Positions 7,873-18,784 of a stretch of DNA of 31,031 nt are shown piece by piece. The stretch is taken from contig JAJOHG010000301.1 in assembly GCA_021029095.1 (NCBI GenBank), positions 1 through 31,031 on the forward strand, in the 5' to 3' direction. Made by a program: the position numbers and the translations under genes. The notes beneath the pieces were generated by a model, which saw nothing but the letters and a program-made list of their open reading frames with translations, searched no databases and was not told where the DNA came from. How positions within the stretch are numbered: position 1 is the first letter of the stretch; every line of letters begins with the position of its first letter. The stretch is from Phellopilus nigrolimitatus (Eukaryota; Basidiomycota; Agaricomycetes; Hymenochaetales; Hymenochaetaceae).

Positions 7873-10748
7873 ATGATCCAGTCTACGACGCTCTACCTTC
7901 TCCTCCTCTCCGCCCCGTTGCTATACGTCGCGCAGCTCGCCATAGACTTTCGGCGCGGCATTAAGGCTGTCGGGTACGTACACGTACCAATCGCGCCCTA
8001 GCGTCGCCTTTTCTGTCCTTGCTAACTATATCCGCGCCGCCCCCCTTCGTTCTTCTCGTCTTCCCCCCGCCACGGCGTGCGCTCGGCGAGAATAGCAACT
8101 TCCGTGGCTTCCGGCACCTGTTGAGCCCTGCGACCGTGCTCGCGAACATCATTCCGGTGTATATCCCTGGCATCGCCACTGGTCGCAATCAGGCATGGAA
8201 CAGCAAGTACAAAGGCGAGTTCGGAGCTTCTACTGTCTAGAAGCCCGAAGCTAAAAAAATCACTTTCGTTCTCTAAGATTTCGAGTATTATGGAACAGAC
8301 ATCTTCACCGTTGTATGGAAACTCAATTCCTGAATTCAGATTTTAGCAATTGATAGACTATATCCTGTCAGGTGTCTGCTTGGCCCCGTGCTCGGGTTAT
8401 GATTAACGTTGCCGATCCAGCAGCTGTCAAGGTGCATAGGCGCCCTCTCCTCTATCACGGCATTATCTATAACTTATAGCGCTTCATTTCCGCAGGAAAT
8501 CACTTTATGGCGCGCAAAGTGGGTCAAGCCCATCGAGCAGTATGCAATGATCATGCAATTTGGAAGGAACATTGTCTCAACAGAAGGTATATTTTTTTAT
8601 CGGCTTGATAAGAGAAAGGCCTGGTGCGACACATTAATTTTAAGGTGACGAGTGGAAGAAACATAGGAAAATCGCGAACCCTGCGTTCTCAGAGGCAAGC
8701 GTTTTTTATTAGAGTTTCTTCTTTCAAAGCTTAGCTATCTGCTGTCTTCCGCTTCTTCAGCCAAACAACAGACTTGTTTGGGACGAGTCTGTGCGCATTA
8801 CGCTTGACATGATCGACAACGTCTGGGAGAACAAGGAAGAAGTCGTCATCGACCACGCAGTGGACATCACCTTATCCGTCTGTTTTTTCTTTTTAAATCA
8901 AAACCCTGCTTATATTGGAGCTAAGACGAATTTGAACAGCTCGCTCTTCTCATTATCGGCTCTGCCGGTACGTCCCTTCTTTTCTTTCTTTCTTTTATTT
9001 TACATTACCTCCCACCTTTTCCCCTCTCCCCCATACACCTCCTTTCCCTTCGTGCTAAACTCAATATCTAGGTTTCGGCCGCAAAATCTCCTTCTCAGAG
9101 GACCGGAAGGTCCCGCCCGGAGGATACACGATGTCCTTCAAGGATGCCTTGCACGTCGTCTCGACAGACATGATACTCTACGTGATCGTCCCGAAGTGGG
9201 CGATGAACCTCACACAGCGGCTCCGCAGGGTGCGCAGCGCGTTCTTGGATCTGCAGGTACGTTGCTGGGATCTTTCCTCGTGGTATGCTCCGTGTCTCTA
9301 AACTGCGGATTCGTACTTTCATGGGGCTCGATAAATGAATAGAAATACATGCAAGATATGATCGACGACCGAAAGAAAGCGGAGAAGAAAGTTGAGCGGC
9401 ACGATCTCTTTAGCAGCTTGCTCGACGCGAACCAGGACGAGGCCGGGACGCGTCTGGAAGATAGTGAACTAATCGGTGTGCCCGTAGCCCCTTTTGAAAC
9501 TAACTCCTAGTCGTGTCTAACTGGCGATGATGTTCTTGAATTACAGGCAATATCTTCATCTTCCTCCTCGCTGGACATGAGGTATATAATATCACTGTTT
9601 TTTTTTTCTCGGTTTTTTTTTTTTCGTATCTCTCAACGCTGTCCATTGCAGACCACAGCACACACGCTTTGCTTCACCTTTGGGCTGCTCGCGCTTTACC
9701 AAGACCAGCAGGAGATCCTGTATCAGCACATAATGAGCGTTCTTCCGGACAAGCGTGTCCCGGTGCGCCCATTCTATTTGTCCGTGTAAATCGTCTGCGA
9801 TCGAATGTTGAAATATAAATGCTAGACCTACGAAGACATGAACTCGCTGTCCTACGTCGTAGCGTGAGTCCATTTCCTAGCGGAATTGCCGTCCATATGA
9901 TAAATCGCACTGATGCCTTGTAATTCTTGCAAGCGTCTTCTACGAAACTCTCCGTCTTTTCCCTCCGGTGCGTGACACGCGCCGCCGCGTTCTAATATTT
10001 TTAAGCAACCTCTGTTTGCGCAGGTGACGACCATCCCGAAGAAGAGTGCGGAGGACACAACGCTCGTCACAACCAATGCTGCCGGGGAGAGGTTCGTCGT
10101 CCCCGTCCCGAAGGGGGCGAACGTCACCCTGCATACGCCTGGTCTGCACTACAACCGTCAGTACCTCCCGCCCTTCTGGCCATCTCTTCATCCTTGACTG
10201 ATGGGTAAAAATAATTTGTTGTAACAAAATCGATAGCGCGGTACTGGAAGGATCCGCATGAGTTCAGGCCGCAGCGCTTCACCGAAGACTGGCCGCGCGA
10301 TGCGTTCCTCCCGTTTAGTGGAGGTACGTGTGTCTTTTTTTCCGATTCGTCGCATATATTAAGATCTCGTCGTTTAATTTAGGTGCTCGTTCGTGCATCG
10401 GCCGTCGGTACGTCCATTCCGCTGCACGCCTTACTTTTTTTTAAAGGAATACTAACTTTAATCGCTCGTCGCTTACGCCTCCCGCCGTTCAGATTCTCCG
10501 AGACCGAGGCGACGCCGATCCTCGCGATCCTGCTCGCGCGCTACCGCATCGAGATCAAGGACGAGCCGCAGTTCGCGGCGGAGACGTTCGCGCAGCGCCG
10601 GGAGCGCATCCTGGCTCTCAAGCCGGGGATCACGTCGACGTACGTATTGGCTCTTGCCTACCTGGCTGTACTCTGTCCCTTCATCACACATATACTAACC
10701 TTACGCCGTAGCCCCATCCGCGTGCCACTCGTTTTCAAGCGGAGATGA
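7873..10748 (+). CDS. Cytochrome P450 monooxygenase, 19 exons
   Basis: A 521-residue haem monooxygenase. Exons: 7873-7973, 8096-8214, 8278-8312, 8372-8431, 8496-8586, 8645-8694, 8761-8877, 8940-8967, 9072-9256, 9343-9475, 9547-9581, 9652-9762, 9826-9863, 9934-9967, 10024-10156, 10237-10323, 10383-10407, 10493-10639, 10712-10748. Residues about 5-22 form a hydrophobic ER anchor. The I-helix oxygen motif AGHETT is at 315-320, the K-helix ETLR at 372-375 and the haem loop FSGGARSCIG at 450-459 with ligand Cys457. All diagnostic motifs are present, so the enzyme should be functional. Introns 2 and 6 have GC rather than GT donors. The substrate cannot be read from sequence. The style matches the expanded microsomal P450 families of wood- and litter-decay basidiomycetes; I do not assign a CYP family. 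Confidence 0.95.
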
Positions 10749-10769
10749 TTATCGCGTATTCCACTCGTT

Positions 10770-10968
10770 GTCAGGATTTGTTGTGTTTCTAGTTATGAGG
10801 AGTCTATCGGATGGAAAGACATTGTATCTATATCATTCCGTGATTCGGAATGAGCTCTGGGCCATTGCTTTCGTCACCACACGCGCTGTTCGCATGTTTC
10901 GTTCTAGGTCAGGATCTGTTGTGTTTCTAGCTATGCGGAGTCCATTCGTCGGATAGACACTGTATTGT
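10770..10968 (+). repeat. Diverged tandem repeat downstream of the P450
   Basis: A segment beginning GTCAGGATTTGTTGTGTTTC at 10770 and running to about 10830 recurs at 10908-10966 with a few substitutions, each ending near GACATTGTAT or GACACTGTAT. It lies 3' of the P450 stop, probably within or beyond its 3' untranslated region. Confidence 0.7.
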
Positions 10969-11327
10969 ATATTTATTCCTGGATAGGCTCTATGCCCTCG
11001 CTTTGTCCTCATACACTCGCTTTGTAACCTGTGGATACTAGTTATTCTTACCTACCGATTATGGAATAAGCTTTAGCGCGCGCAGAGGGGAGTGTACATG
11101 CGTATGACTTGTGAATGCTTCATGTTCGCGAGCGCGCTTCGAGACAGGATCGCCGGTCCTTGCTTACCGCACGCGTCTGAGCACGTGAAGTCTAGAAAAG
11201 GCAGCTACGCGAACGTGCCTCGGCGATTCGTCGGGCCCCCGCTTCGCCACAAGCTCCCTTTCCTTGTCGCCGACGTATTTTCCTCGTCTTCGTTCTCGAA
11301 TCCAGAGCTTTGCTATCACGAGAAAAA
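10969..11327. other. Intergenic region between P450 and phosphatase
   Basis: No gene seen. The last about 80 bp before the phosphatase ATG is pyrimidine-rich (CTTGTCGCC...TTTTCCTCGTCTTCG), typical of fungal core promoters that lack a strong TATA box. Confidence 0.45.
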
Positions 11328-12533
11328 ATGTCGGCAGAAGAGACTGCGCCGCTGAGCACGCTGCCGTACCCGGCGCTGCACCAGGACAAGAAATTCGTGG
11401 TGCTTTCGGACTGGTGCGTTTTTGCGAGACTTTCGATGCGACGACGAGGAAGCGAAGGGCTGACCGCGTCCGAATGGCGGCATATAGGGACGGCACGATC
11501 ACGACGTACGACAGCAATGACTGCGAGTAATTTCCCCCTCATCGAGATGTATGCGCGCGAGCTCACGTGGCGCGTGCAGACATGACGGACAACCTGGGCT
11601 TCGGGAAGGCGAAGCGGCGCGAGGGGAACCTGGAGATCCTGGCTCACAGGACGACGTTTAGGTGCGCTCGCGTGCGTCGTCGAAACGCTCGGTGACGGAC
11701 TGATTCTGTCTGGTGTGCAGAAATGCATTTAGGGAGATGCTGGCCAGCGTAGCCGAGAAGCACACATTCGAGGAATGCAAGGAGATACTCAAAAACAGTA
11801 TGTCCCACTCCATCTCAGACCCCAGTATATATTTCAACGCAGGATAGATATCGTGCTTGACCCGGGCTTCAAGGACTTCCACAAGTGGTGCAAAGCGCAC
11901 GACATCCCGATTGTCATCGTCTCGAGGTCAGTCCATGGACCGCTTACCGCTTCGTCTTACCTACGCATTCTCTGTCAGCGGGATGACGCCCTTGATCCGC
12001 GCGGTCCTCTCGAACCTGATTGGCGAGGAGGACGCAGCGACGATTGATATCGTGTCGAACGACGTCAAGTTACTGCCCGAGGGGAAGTGGGAAATTCAGT
12101 ACCGCCATCCGTCTAGGTATGTCTATGCACTCTCATCTGGTATAGCTATGCTAAATGCTCATGTGATAGCGGCTTTGGACACGACAAGTCGCAAGCTATA
12201 CTGCCTTACAAAAAACTCCCTAACCCCCCAACTCTGTTCTTCTTCGGCGACGGCGTCTCAGGCAAGCGCGCACATATATCTACCGAGCCACAGAAAAACA
12301 CTAATAGCACCTTATACTCTTAAGACATGTCCGCCGCGCGCCACGCAGACGTGCTCTTCGTGAAGCTCAAGGAGGACAACGAGAACGACCTGCACGAATA
12401 TTGCAAGGCCGAGGGCATCCCGCACGTCCTTTTCTCAAACTTTTCACACGCGCTAGGCGTCGTGGAGTCCATCGTGACTGGCAAGCGCACGAAGGAAGAG
12501 GTGCTCGGGTCGGGCACGGCCTTGGCGGCCTGA
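11328..12533 (+). CDS. HAD-superfamily phosphatase (phosphoserine phosphatase-like), 8 exons
   Basis: A 265-residue cytosolic HAD hydrolase. Exons: 11328-11413, 11488-11522, 11580-11661, 11721-11797, 11848-11926, 11979-12116, 12170-12261, 12325-12533. Motif I is DWDGT at 28-32 (nucleophile D28, acid/base D30). Motif II is the serine at 119-120 in VSSGM, K172 is a candidate motif III lysine, and motif IV is GDGVSD at 192-197. This pattern and length match fungal proteins annotated as phosphoserine phosphatase-like or diketo-methylthiophosphopentane phosphatase. The substrate is not determinable here. Introns 2 and 7 use GC donors; any GT alternative breaks the DSNDYM or GDGVSD motif. The last codons (from 12504) are also the start of the downstream duplication and recur at 15335. 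Confidence 0.93.
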
Positions 12534-13489
12534 TAGATGGATTTATGACAATGCTTCTGTATTTCAGATGAAGGTGGTCGACGACTTCGTAGAATACTGA
12601 TATCAATAGATGTGCATCCTGATTGCGGTGTAGTAATATTGGTAAAACATGTATAGAATGGAATTCTAGAAAAGTCATTTGTGTCGCAGACGAGGAAACA
12701 GATGAGGTACCCGCAAAGAACACAGCCACATGTTAGCAGCTGCGTTTCGTAAGCGCCGAATGAGCGCCGTTGCACTGCTTCGTTATAGAGACTCTTGAAA
12801 ATAACTTTGCAAAGGCTTTTGCAAAGTATTACCTTCAAAACATTCATTAACTCGGCTCCTGACTAATTTGATGCAGGACGTGAGGAGTCCAAAAGTTTCG
12901 CAAGTTGAATCCGGTTGTCACCCCGTCTACGGACTACAACGCAAAGCTCCAAGTATGTGCCTTTTCCAACCTTACAGTCTTTATCTAAACTGTAAGTGGG
13001 CACATTCTATAAGCAATTCACATTCGGAAACGACTGGAGGTCCGATGAACTAGTTATGATCTAGTAATTCTTTCTGGAAGTGCGAGCTCGCGCTATATGG
13101 AAATCATACTTCAGAATAAAGAAAGGTTAGCTTATACATTATAGGTTTACTATAAGTATTTGTTTGCTGAGATTATTGATAGTCAGCTTTTCATGTTTCT
13201 CGCGATAATATATATCCGCGGAGCGAGGATTAGGTTTTGAGAAAGTACCACTTGCAAAGGTTCTAAATATATGGCATCAGCATCCCCACGCCTCGCGCGC
13301 AAACTTGAAGATTGCTATATTGCTCTTTGGCTTGCTAACTCTTAACTCGCTGTGGGCATCTCTGCTTTTTACGCTCAGTTAATGCGGGTCCTAAATCGCC
13401 AAAAAGTGTGAAAGCCTCACAGACTTAAAGCTTTATTGCCGGTGCTCTGGTGCTGTCTATACTTCTCCCCAGTCTCAATCTCGAAAGCG
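12534..13489. other. Non-coding stretch between phosphatase and glycine-rich gene copy 1
   Basis: No gene seen. A hairpin with 10-bp arms (ACTTTGCAAA, 4-base loop, TTTGCAAAGT) lies at 12804-12827. About 12780-13310 has no counterpart in copy 2 of the duplication. I found no inverted ends that would make it a transposon. The expected promoter next to the ATG at 13490 is missing compared with copy 2. Confidence 0.5.
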
Positions 13490-14606
13490 ATGCTCATCCC
13501 CTTATTTTCTTCTATGTCAAAAAAATTGTACCGCCGAAAGGGCGGAGGTGGGGGCGGGCATGGAGGTGGAGAAGGCGGAGGCGGGCACTCTGGCGAAGGT
13601 GGAGAAGGCAGCAGCGGAGGCTCGTCTGGAAGCGGAGGAGCCAGCAGCGGTGCTCGTGCGCCTGTCTCCATCGGCTCTGGGTCGAGCTCAGGAGGAAAGA
13701 CATCTGCAGTCTCGTACGGCAGCGGCGGAGGCAAAACCGCGAAAATCCCGAGCGGCCAGCTGTTTGCCGGCAGATCGCAAGGCGGGGGGACACGCGGCGA
13801 AGTTTTCGGCTCGAGGTATATACTTTCGGGTTCTAAATTTATTCAGTCGGGTATTGATACCGCGTTTTGTTTTTGTTTTGAAGGACATATGGGAGCGGAT
13901 ATCCAGGCGTCACTGGCTCGCGCGGGGTCGCAGGCTCGGGCTTCCCGTTTTACTTCTGGCCAGTTGTTTGGGGTATAGGCCATCCTACATACTTGCACTC
14001 GACGGAGGTGTGTCCGCTGCGTGTGACTTGCCTTTCTGACCCGCTAATTTAGATTATAAAATTCAGTATGGTGATGTGAATAATAGCTCGCGCCCGGGTG
14101 GTGCTCTTACGACTGTCCCCTTCTCCTCATCCTCGGGGAACTCGACCTTCCATGTCGTCTCCGACAGCGCGACGACTACCTCTCTCCGCTCGTCTGTCGC
14201 GGCGAACTGCTCATCCGTGCTCGCGAGCAACTCGAAGGGCGACCAGGCCGTTATCGCGTTCGCCCCGACGAACAAAGGGCAGCCGCAGCCCGAACAGGCC
14301 GTGCAGTATTTCCGTGCCAGCAGCATCACGCTGACGCTCGACGGGTATACCGACACCGTCGCGCTCGCGGGGGACGGCGGCCCGAACGAGGAGCACACAC
14401 CACTCCCTGGGTGGGTCGACACGAACCTGCTGAACTGTCTGAATCAGACGATCGGTGCGGCTGCCCCCGTTTTTGAGCCACCCGATTCACGGGATGAGCG
14501 CAGTGAGCTCGATGTGGCTGATATGGCTTTTGTTGACGACATTTTTCTAATCCTCGTGTCTGTGAAAAACCATCCTCTTCAGTTTTTCTTTTGGCTCATA
14601 GATTGA
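13490..14606 (+). pseudogene. Glycine-rich membrane protein, copy 1, probably decaying
   Basis: Exons 13490-13815, 13884-14007 and 14067-14606 would give 329 residues. Like copy 2, it has a short basic N-terminus (YRRK), a Gly/Ser-rich tract (here with His and Glu), a hydrophobic segment beginning GFPFYFWPVVW, and an ectodomain with several NxS/T sequons. Two changes set it apart. The proximal about 250 bp, including the TATA region present before copy 2, is absent. Near 14470 a net loss of 20 bases relative to copy 2 changes the frame, so the hydrophobic C-terminus is replaced by an acidic tail ending at 14604-14606. Everything upstream stays open and is well spliced, so it may still be expressed as a soluble-ended variant. 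I favour a recent pseudogene. Confidence 0.6.
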
Positions 14607-15334
14607 TTGCACCTTCGAATGCCCTGTCATGTATCCTTAATGCCAGGTGAGTAATATACGTATCTCTTTGCGTCATCCTCCGGGACAGGCCGCAGTTTCC
14701 ATTAAGAACTCTATACCTTTATATAGAAATTTTATAAGAAAAAAAAAAAACGGGGCACCCTCTAAGAAAGACGGTGCGCAAAATCCACGTATCCGTTGTT
14801 TAGGCACCGATCAGATGCTTGCTATCGACTCGGCCAGAAACTAGATGGTCGTTCAGAAATGCAGGTTAGATCCGTTGTTCAGTGGTATGCAGCCTGCTCC
14901 AAAAATCCCAATTCAAGGCGATGTTACAGCGACTGAAGAGGGAAAGTAGTTTCATGAGTTATATCTAGACGTGACAGTAGACGATTAAGCTTTCAGTAAG
15001 GTCCGTCCAGACTCGATCTGAAAAACGTTCGCGGTCGCACCCACTCTGGTCCGCCGCGGGAAGGGAGTAGACTAGATAATAGAGGCGATGAAGAAAGGGA
15101 AGGGCAGTGAAGTTCCGGTGTCCTAGACGACGTGGCCAAAAGGCGCGCAACCTGCACAAGTGAGAGCTTTCCTTGTAGTAGCACTGTATGGCGCGGCGAG
15201 GTCCAGAGAAAGGAGAAAAAAAGAGCCAGTGAAAGTGACACCTCGTTCCCATCCTTTCGATCGAAAAATTCATATTCACCAAGGACACTTCACGCTCGTT
15301 TTGTCACGTGTTACTACATGTGACTCACGCTATT
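14607..15334. other. Non-coding 3' part of duplication copy 1
   Basis: No convincing gene. It contains an A-run around 14740-14752 and a block around 14954-15165 that matches 18310-18541 downstream of copy 2. About 15170-15334 appears in single copy between the two duplicated units. Confidence 0.5.
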
Positions 15335-15995
15335 CTCGGGTCGGGCACGGCTCTTCGGCCTGACACAGTGACAGTGATAGATGGATTTCTGACAATGCTC
15401 TGTATTTCAGATGTAGAAAGTCAGAATACTGATGTCGATAGACGTATTGCGATGTAATAATGTTGGTAAAATCTTTATAGAATGGACTTCTAGAGAGGTC
15501 TCCTGTATCGCGGACGAGAGAAAAAGCGAGAGAATAGAATTGACAAATATTCCGCAAAGAACACAGCCACGTGGTAACAGCCGTTAGCGCCGAATGAGCG
15601 CTGTTGCACTGCAACACATACGGGACGTCACTCACGCCATTGTGCCGTGAGCATATTTCGAGATTGCTAGGTTCCTTTGGCTTGCCAACTCTTATGTCGC
15701 TGCGGGCATCGTGCATATCTGCTAGCTACCTCGACGTTCTGCTGCTGCGAAACTGAAGTCAACCCCTGGAGGCTAACAGTCCCAAAGTTTTCTTGCCGGA
15801 GCTCTGGTGCTGGCTATACTTGTCACGGTTTTCAGCACCAAGAAGCCGTACAGCCTCGTTTCATAGAGTAATCTGAGCCACTCATATCGATGTGATTCCA
15901 CATGTATCTTGCCTGACACCCGTGTGTACTTATGCCTTCTGACACAGCCTTTCCAAGGACAGCGCCGCACGGGCAGGAAAACTTCCAGGCAGCCT

Positions 15996-16003
15996 CATAT
16001 AAA
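15996..16003 (+). promoter_or_regulatory. Candidate TATA box of glycine-rich gene copy 2
   Basis: CATATAAAG about 105 bp before the ATG at 16106. It lies in the segment (about 15838-16085) that copy 1 lacks. Confidence 0.5.
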
Positions 16004-16105
16004 GCACGTTTGGACCACGCTTGAACGAACCCAGAAGCGCAATCTGTATACCTTTACCAGCGCGCACGAGCGTCTATATTGGAGAACGCGTCAATCTCTA
16101 AGGCG

Positions 16106-17216
16106 ATGCGCATCCCCTTATTCTCTTCTGCGTCTGAGAAGAAAGTGTACCGCCGGAAGGGGGGAGGTGGGGGGCGCTCGGGCGGGGGTGGAGGAAGCGG
16201 CAGCGGGGGCAGCAGAGGGGGCAGCGGGGGCAGCAGCGGGGGCAGCAGCGGAAGCTCGTCGGGAAGCGGAGGGGCCAGCAGCGGAGCTCGTGCGCCTGTC
16301 TCCATCGGCTCTGGGTCGAGCTCAGGAGGAAAGTCATCTGCAATCTCGTACGGCAGTGGTGGGGGAAAGGTCGCGACGATACCGAGCGGCCAGCTGTTCT
16401 CCGGCAGGTCGCAAGGTGGGGGGACACGCGGCGAAGTTTTCGGCTCGAGGTATGCACACGTTCGGGTTCTAAACTAATTCAGTCGGGTATTGATACCGCT
16501 TTTTGTTTTTGTTTTGAAGGACATATGGGAGCGGATATCCAGGCGTCACCGGCTCGCGCGGGGTCGCAGGTTTGGGCTTCCCGTTTTTCTTCTGGCCGGT
16601 TATCTGGGGCCCAGCGGCGCTAGGCGGTGCCGCATACTTGCATTCGACAGAAGTGAGTCCGCTGCGTGTGATTTGCCTCTCCGGCCCGCTGATTGTGAGT
16701 TATGATTTTCAGTATGGCGATGCGAATAACAGTTCGCGCCCGGGTGGTGCTCTTACGACTGTCCCTTTTTCCTCTTCCTCGGGAAACTCGACCTTCCACA
16801 TTGTCGCTGACAACGCGACGAGCACATCGCTCCTCTCGTCTGTCGCGTCGAACTGCTCGTCCGTGCTCGCGAGCAACTCAACGGGCAGCCAGGTAATGCT
16901 CGCGTTCGCCCCGACGAACAGGACGCAGCCGCAGCCCGAGCAGGCCGTGCAGTACTTCCGCGCGAGCAGCGTCACGCTGACACTCGATGGGTACAACGAC
17001 ACCGCCGCGCTCGTGGGGGACGGCGGCGCGAACGAGACGCATGCGCCGCTCCCTGGGTGGGTCGACACGAGCCTGCTGAGTTGCCTGAATCAGACGATCG
17101 GTGCGGCTGCCCCGCTAGTCGACGGGGCACCTGCATTTCTAAGTCATCCTATTCATGGGTTGAGCGCGCTGAGCTCGATGTGGCTGATATGGTTTTTGTT
17201 GACGACATTTTTCTAA
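16106..17216 (+). CDS. Glycine-rich, multi-glycosylated membrane protein, copy 2
   Basis: Exons 16106-16449, 16520-16652 and 16713-17216 encode 326 residues. I recognise the type as a conserved uncharacterised basidiomycete protein, not a named family. A basic start (residues 1-18, with KKVYRRK) leads into a Gly/Ser tract to about 60, partly encoded by a GGGGGCAGC minisatellite at 16196-16255. A hydrophobic segment at about 130-155 (FPFFFWPVIW) is the likely first membrane span. The region after residue 160 carries about nine NxS/T sequons and two cysteines that could be bridged. The last 14 residues (MWLIWFLLTTFF) are hydrophobic and could be a second span or a GPI-type signal. There is no N-terminal signal peptide. 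The ATG is the first in frame after upstream stops and matches copy 1. Confidence 0.85.
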
Positions 17217-17446
17217 TCCCTGAAGACCTTCTTTTCCTACCTGGGCCTATGTTATGAGCTGATTATTTTCATACTTATTTTCTAACTCGAGTAAGAATTT
17301 TCCTTTTCTTATGGTTCATAAAACACGTGTATTCTTTAAAGTCGTGTTATATACCCTACTCCGCGAGTACTATATGTATGTATTTTTCGACGTCATCTTC
17401 TGGGGTAGGGTATAGTCTCTTCTGTGAACTGTAGGCTTTTATACGT

Positions 17447-18196
17447 TACAGTCGATTATCTAATAATGCATAAGGTCCGTCCCCAGTTTTCGTATGCATT
17501 AGTAGATCATATGCAGTAGTAGATGTCACTTTATTGTGACAATGTGTGACCGTGTAGTATGCTCTTGTCACGCCAGTTTAGCGCCGACATTTGCGTGCTT
17601 TCCGAAGTGATATAAATTACCGATATAATGATAATAATTGAATTAAAAAGCATCAAAAGATAATGACAACAGAGAACCTGAGATGTGCTCATAGTAACTG
17701 AAAATTGTACAGGAAAGAATGAATGGAGTGTAACTTGTTTATGAGTTGCCAAATCCACGTGTCAGAGGTTCCACCAGCTGCAGAGACAGTTGATATAGCA
17801 GATGTCTCTGGTGAATTTACCTTTCTTGGCTTACGAGTTTGAGGGTGTTATGTGCTTGATTGGCCTCCATTTTTCTTTGCTTACATAACAAAGTTTGTGT
17901 AGCAATTCGAAAGAGCATTGATTTCTCTTCTGTCCTTTTTTTTTTTTGCATGCTGGCTGTCAGAAGTATATTTAATGTCTTGCCGGGATCACCATCGGGA
18001 TACAAAGTGCATCAAATCTTGAAAAAAATTACCCAAAAAGGCATATTTAATAGTGCATATGGCCAAATTTCGTATGCAGTATTCGATATTAGATTTTATG
18101 CATATCTTAGTGGGGACGAAGTCGGTTCCGCCATTTCGTATGCATTAGTAGCTCATATGCATTATTAGCTTATGCATTATTAGATAGTCGACTGTA
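17447..18196. mobile_element. 750-bp non-autonomous DNA element, TACAGTCGA ends
   Basis: The ends are TACAGTCGATTATCTAATA... on the left (from 17447) and its inverted match, finishing ...TAGATAGTCGACTGTA, on the right. That is 28 bp of inverted repeat with one mismatch, flanked by TA. Both ends also contain a subterminal word, CGTATGCATTAGTAG, in the same orientation (about 17490 and 18137). No transposase ORF is present. The TA target and CAGTCGA start fit Tc1/mariner-pogo. It interrupts duplication copy 2 but not copy 1, so it inserted after, or was lost unequally since, the duplication. Confidence 0.78.
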
Positions 18197-18784
18197 TATA
18201 ATGGGCTGAGTACCCTTCGAAAATCTGCGTCGAATCCATTTACCGGTTCGAAAAGTGTGGGATAGGCAGGTGGTGAATGTACGTGGGATGAAGCAGAACT
18301 ACTTCTTTATGAATTACTTTTAGACGTGATTGTTGGCGATCAAGCTTTTATTAAGACTTGACCTGAAAAACGTCGATCCTGATCGCCATTTGTTCGGCGC
18401 GGTCGCGCTCTCGGGAATAAAAATTGTAAGCACGGTGTAATATATAGCCCGACACGAGACAGACAAGAAAGGGGGGAACGGTGATACGTCTTATAACGTG
18501 GTTTCGAACCAACCCATAACCTGCACGCAATTTGCACGAGAAAATGAATGTAAAGCCACACGCTACTGCTTGGGCAAAGCACCTATTCCAGATGGCAATT
18601 ATATAAACAATTATTTATATACAGCGGCAACTAATACATACATGGCAGTAAGGACAAAACAGAGCATATTAGTACAAATATTGAAGGTCCGAAAACATAC
18701 CTTCGGACGCCCACATACAACGCCGGAGTTAGACTAACGTACACTGGTAACTGCTACATTTCTATCAAGATGGGCAAACCTATT
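18197..18784. other. Intergenic between element and transcription factor
   Basis: 18310-18541 is the diverged counterpart of 14954-15165. The remaining about 240 bp is AT-rich and should include the 3' end of the minus-strand transcription factor. No gene seen. Confidence 0.45.

Larger units (their letters stand above)
12504..15170 (+). repeat. Tandem duplication, copy 1
   Basis: Diverged but collinear with 15335-18545. Shared landmarks are the phosphatase tail (CTCGGGTCGGGCACGGC at 12504 and 15335), a GATAGATGGATTT...CAGATG block, AAAGAACACAGCCAC, GCGCCGAATGAGCGC, the glycine-rich membrane gene, and a 3' block with TAGACGTGA...CTGAAAAACG. Copy 1 has about 500 bp extra at 12780-13310 and lacks about 250 bp before its gene. 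The right boundary is approximate. Confidence 0.85.
15335..18545 (+). repeat. Tandem duplication, copy 2
   Basis: Collinear with 12504-15170. It starts inside the last codons of the phosphatase, leaving a useless gene tail at 15335-15362. It contains the intact glycine-rich gene and, unlike copy 1, a 750-bp DNA element at 17447-18196. Confidence 0.85.

Noticed and set aside
13436..13489. Extended N-terminus of glycine-rich copy 1 (and the matching 16079-16105 of copy 2)
   Set aside because: The extensions start at TTG and are not shared between the copies; both copies share an ATG at the conserved IPLF start.
14965..15288. Minus-strand frame of 107 codons
   Set aside because: No counterpart frame is preserved in the duplicated block at 18310-18541, and there is no domain.
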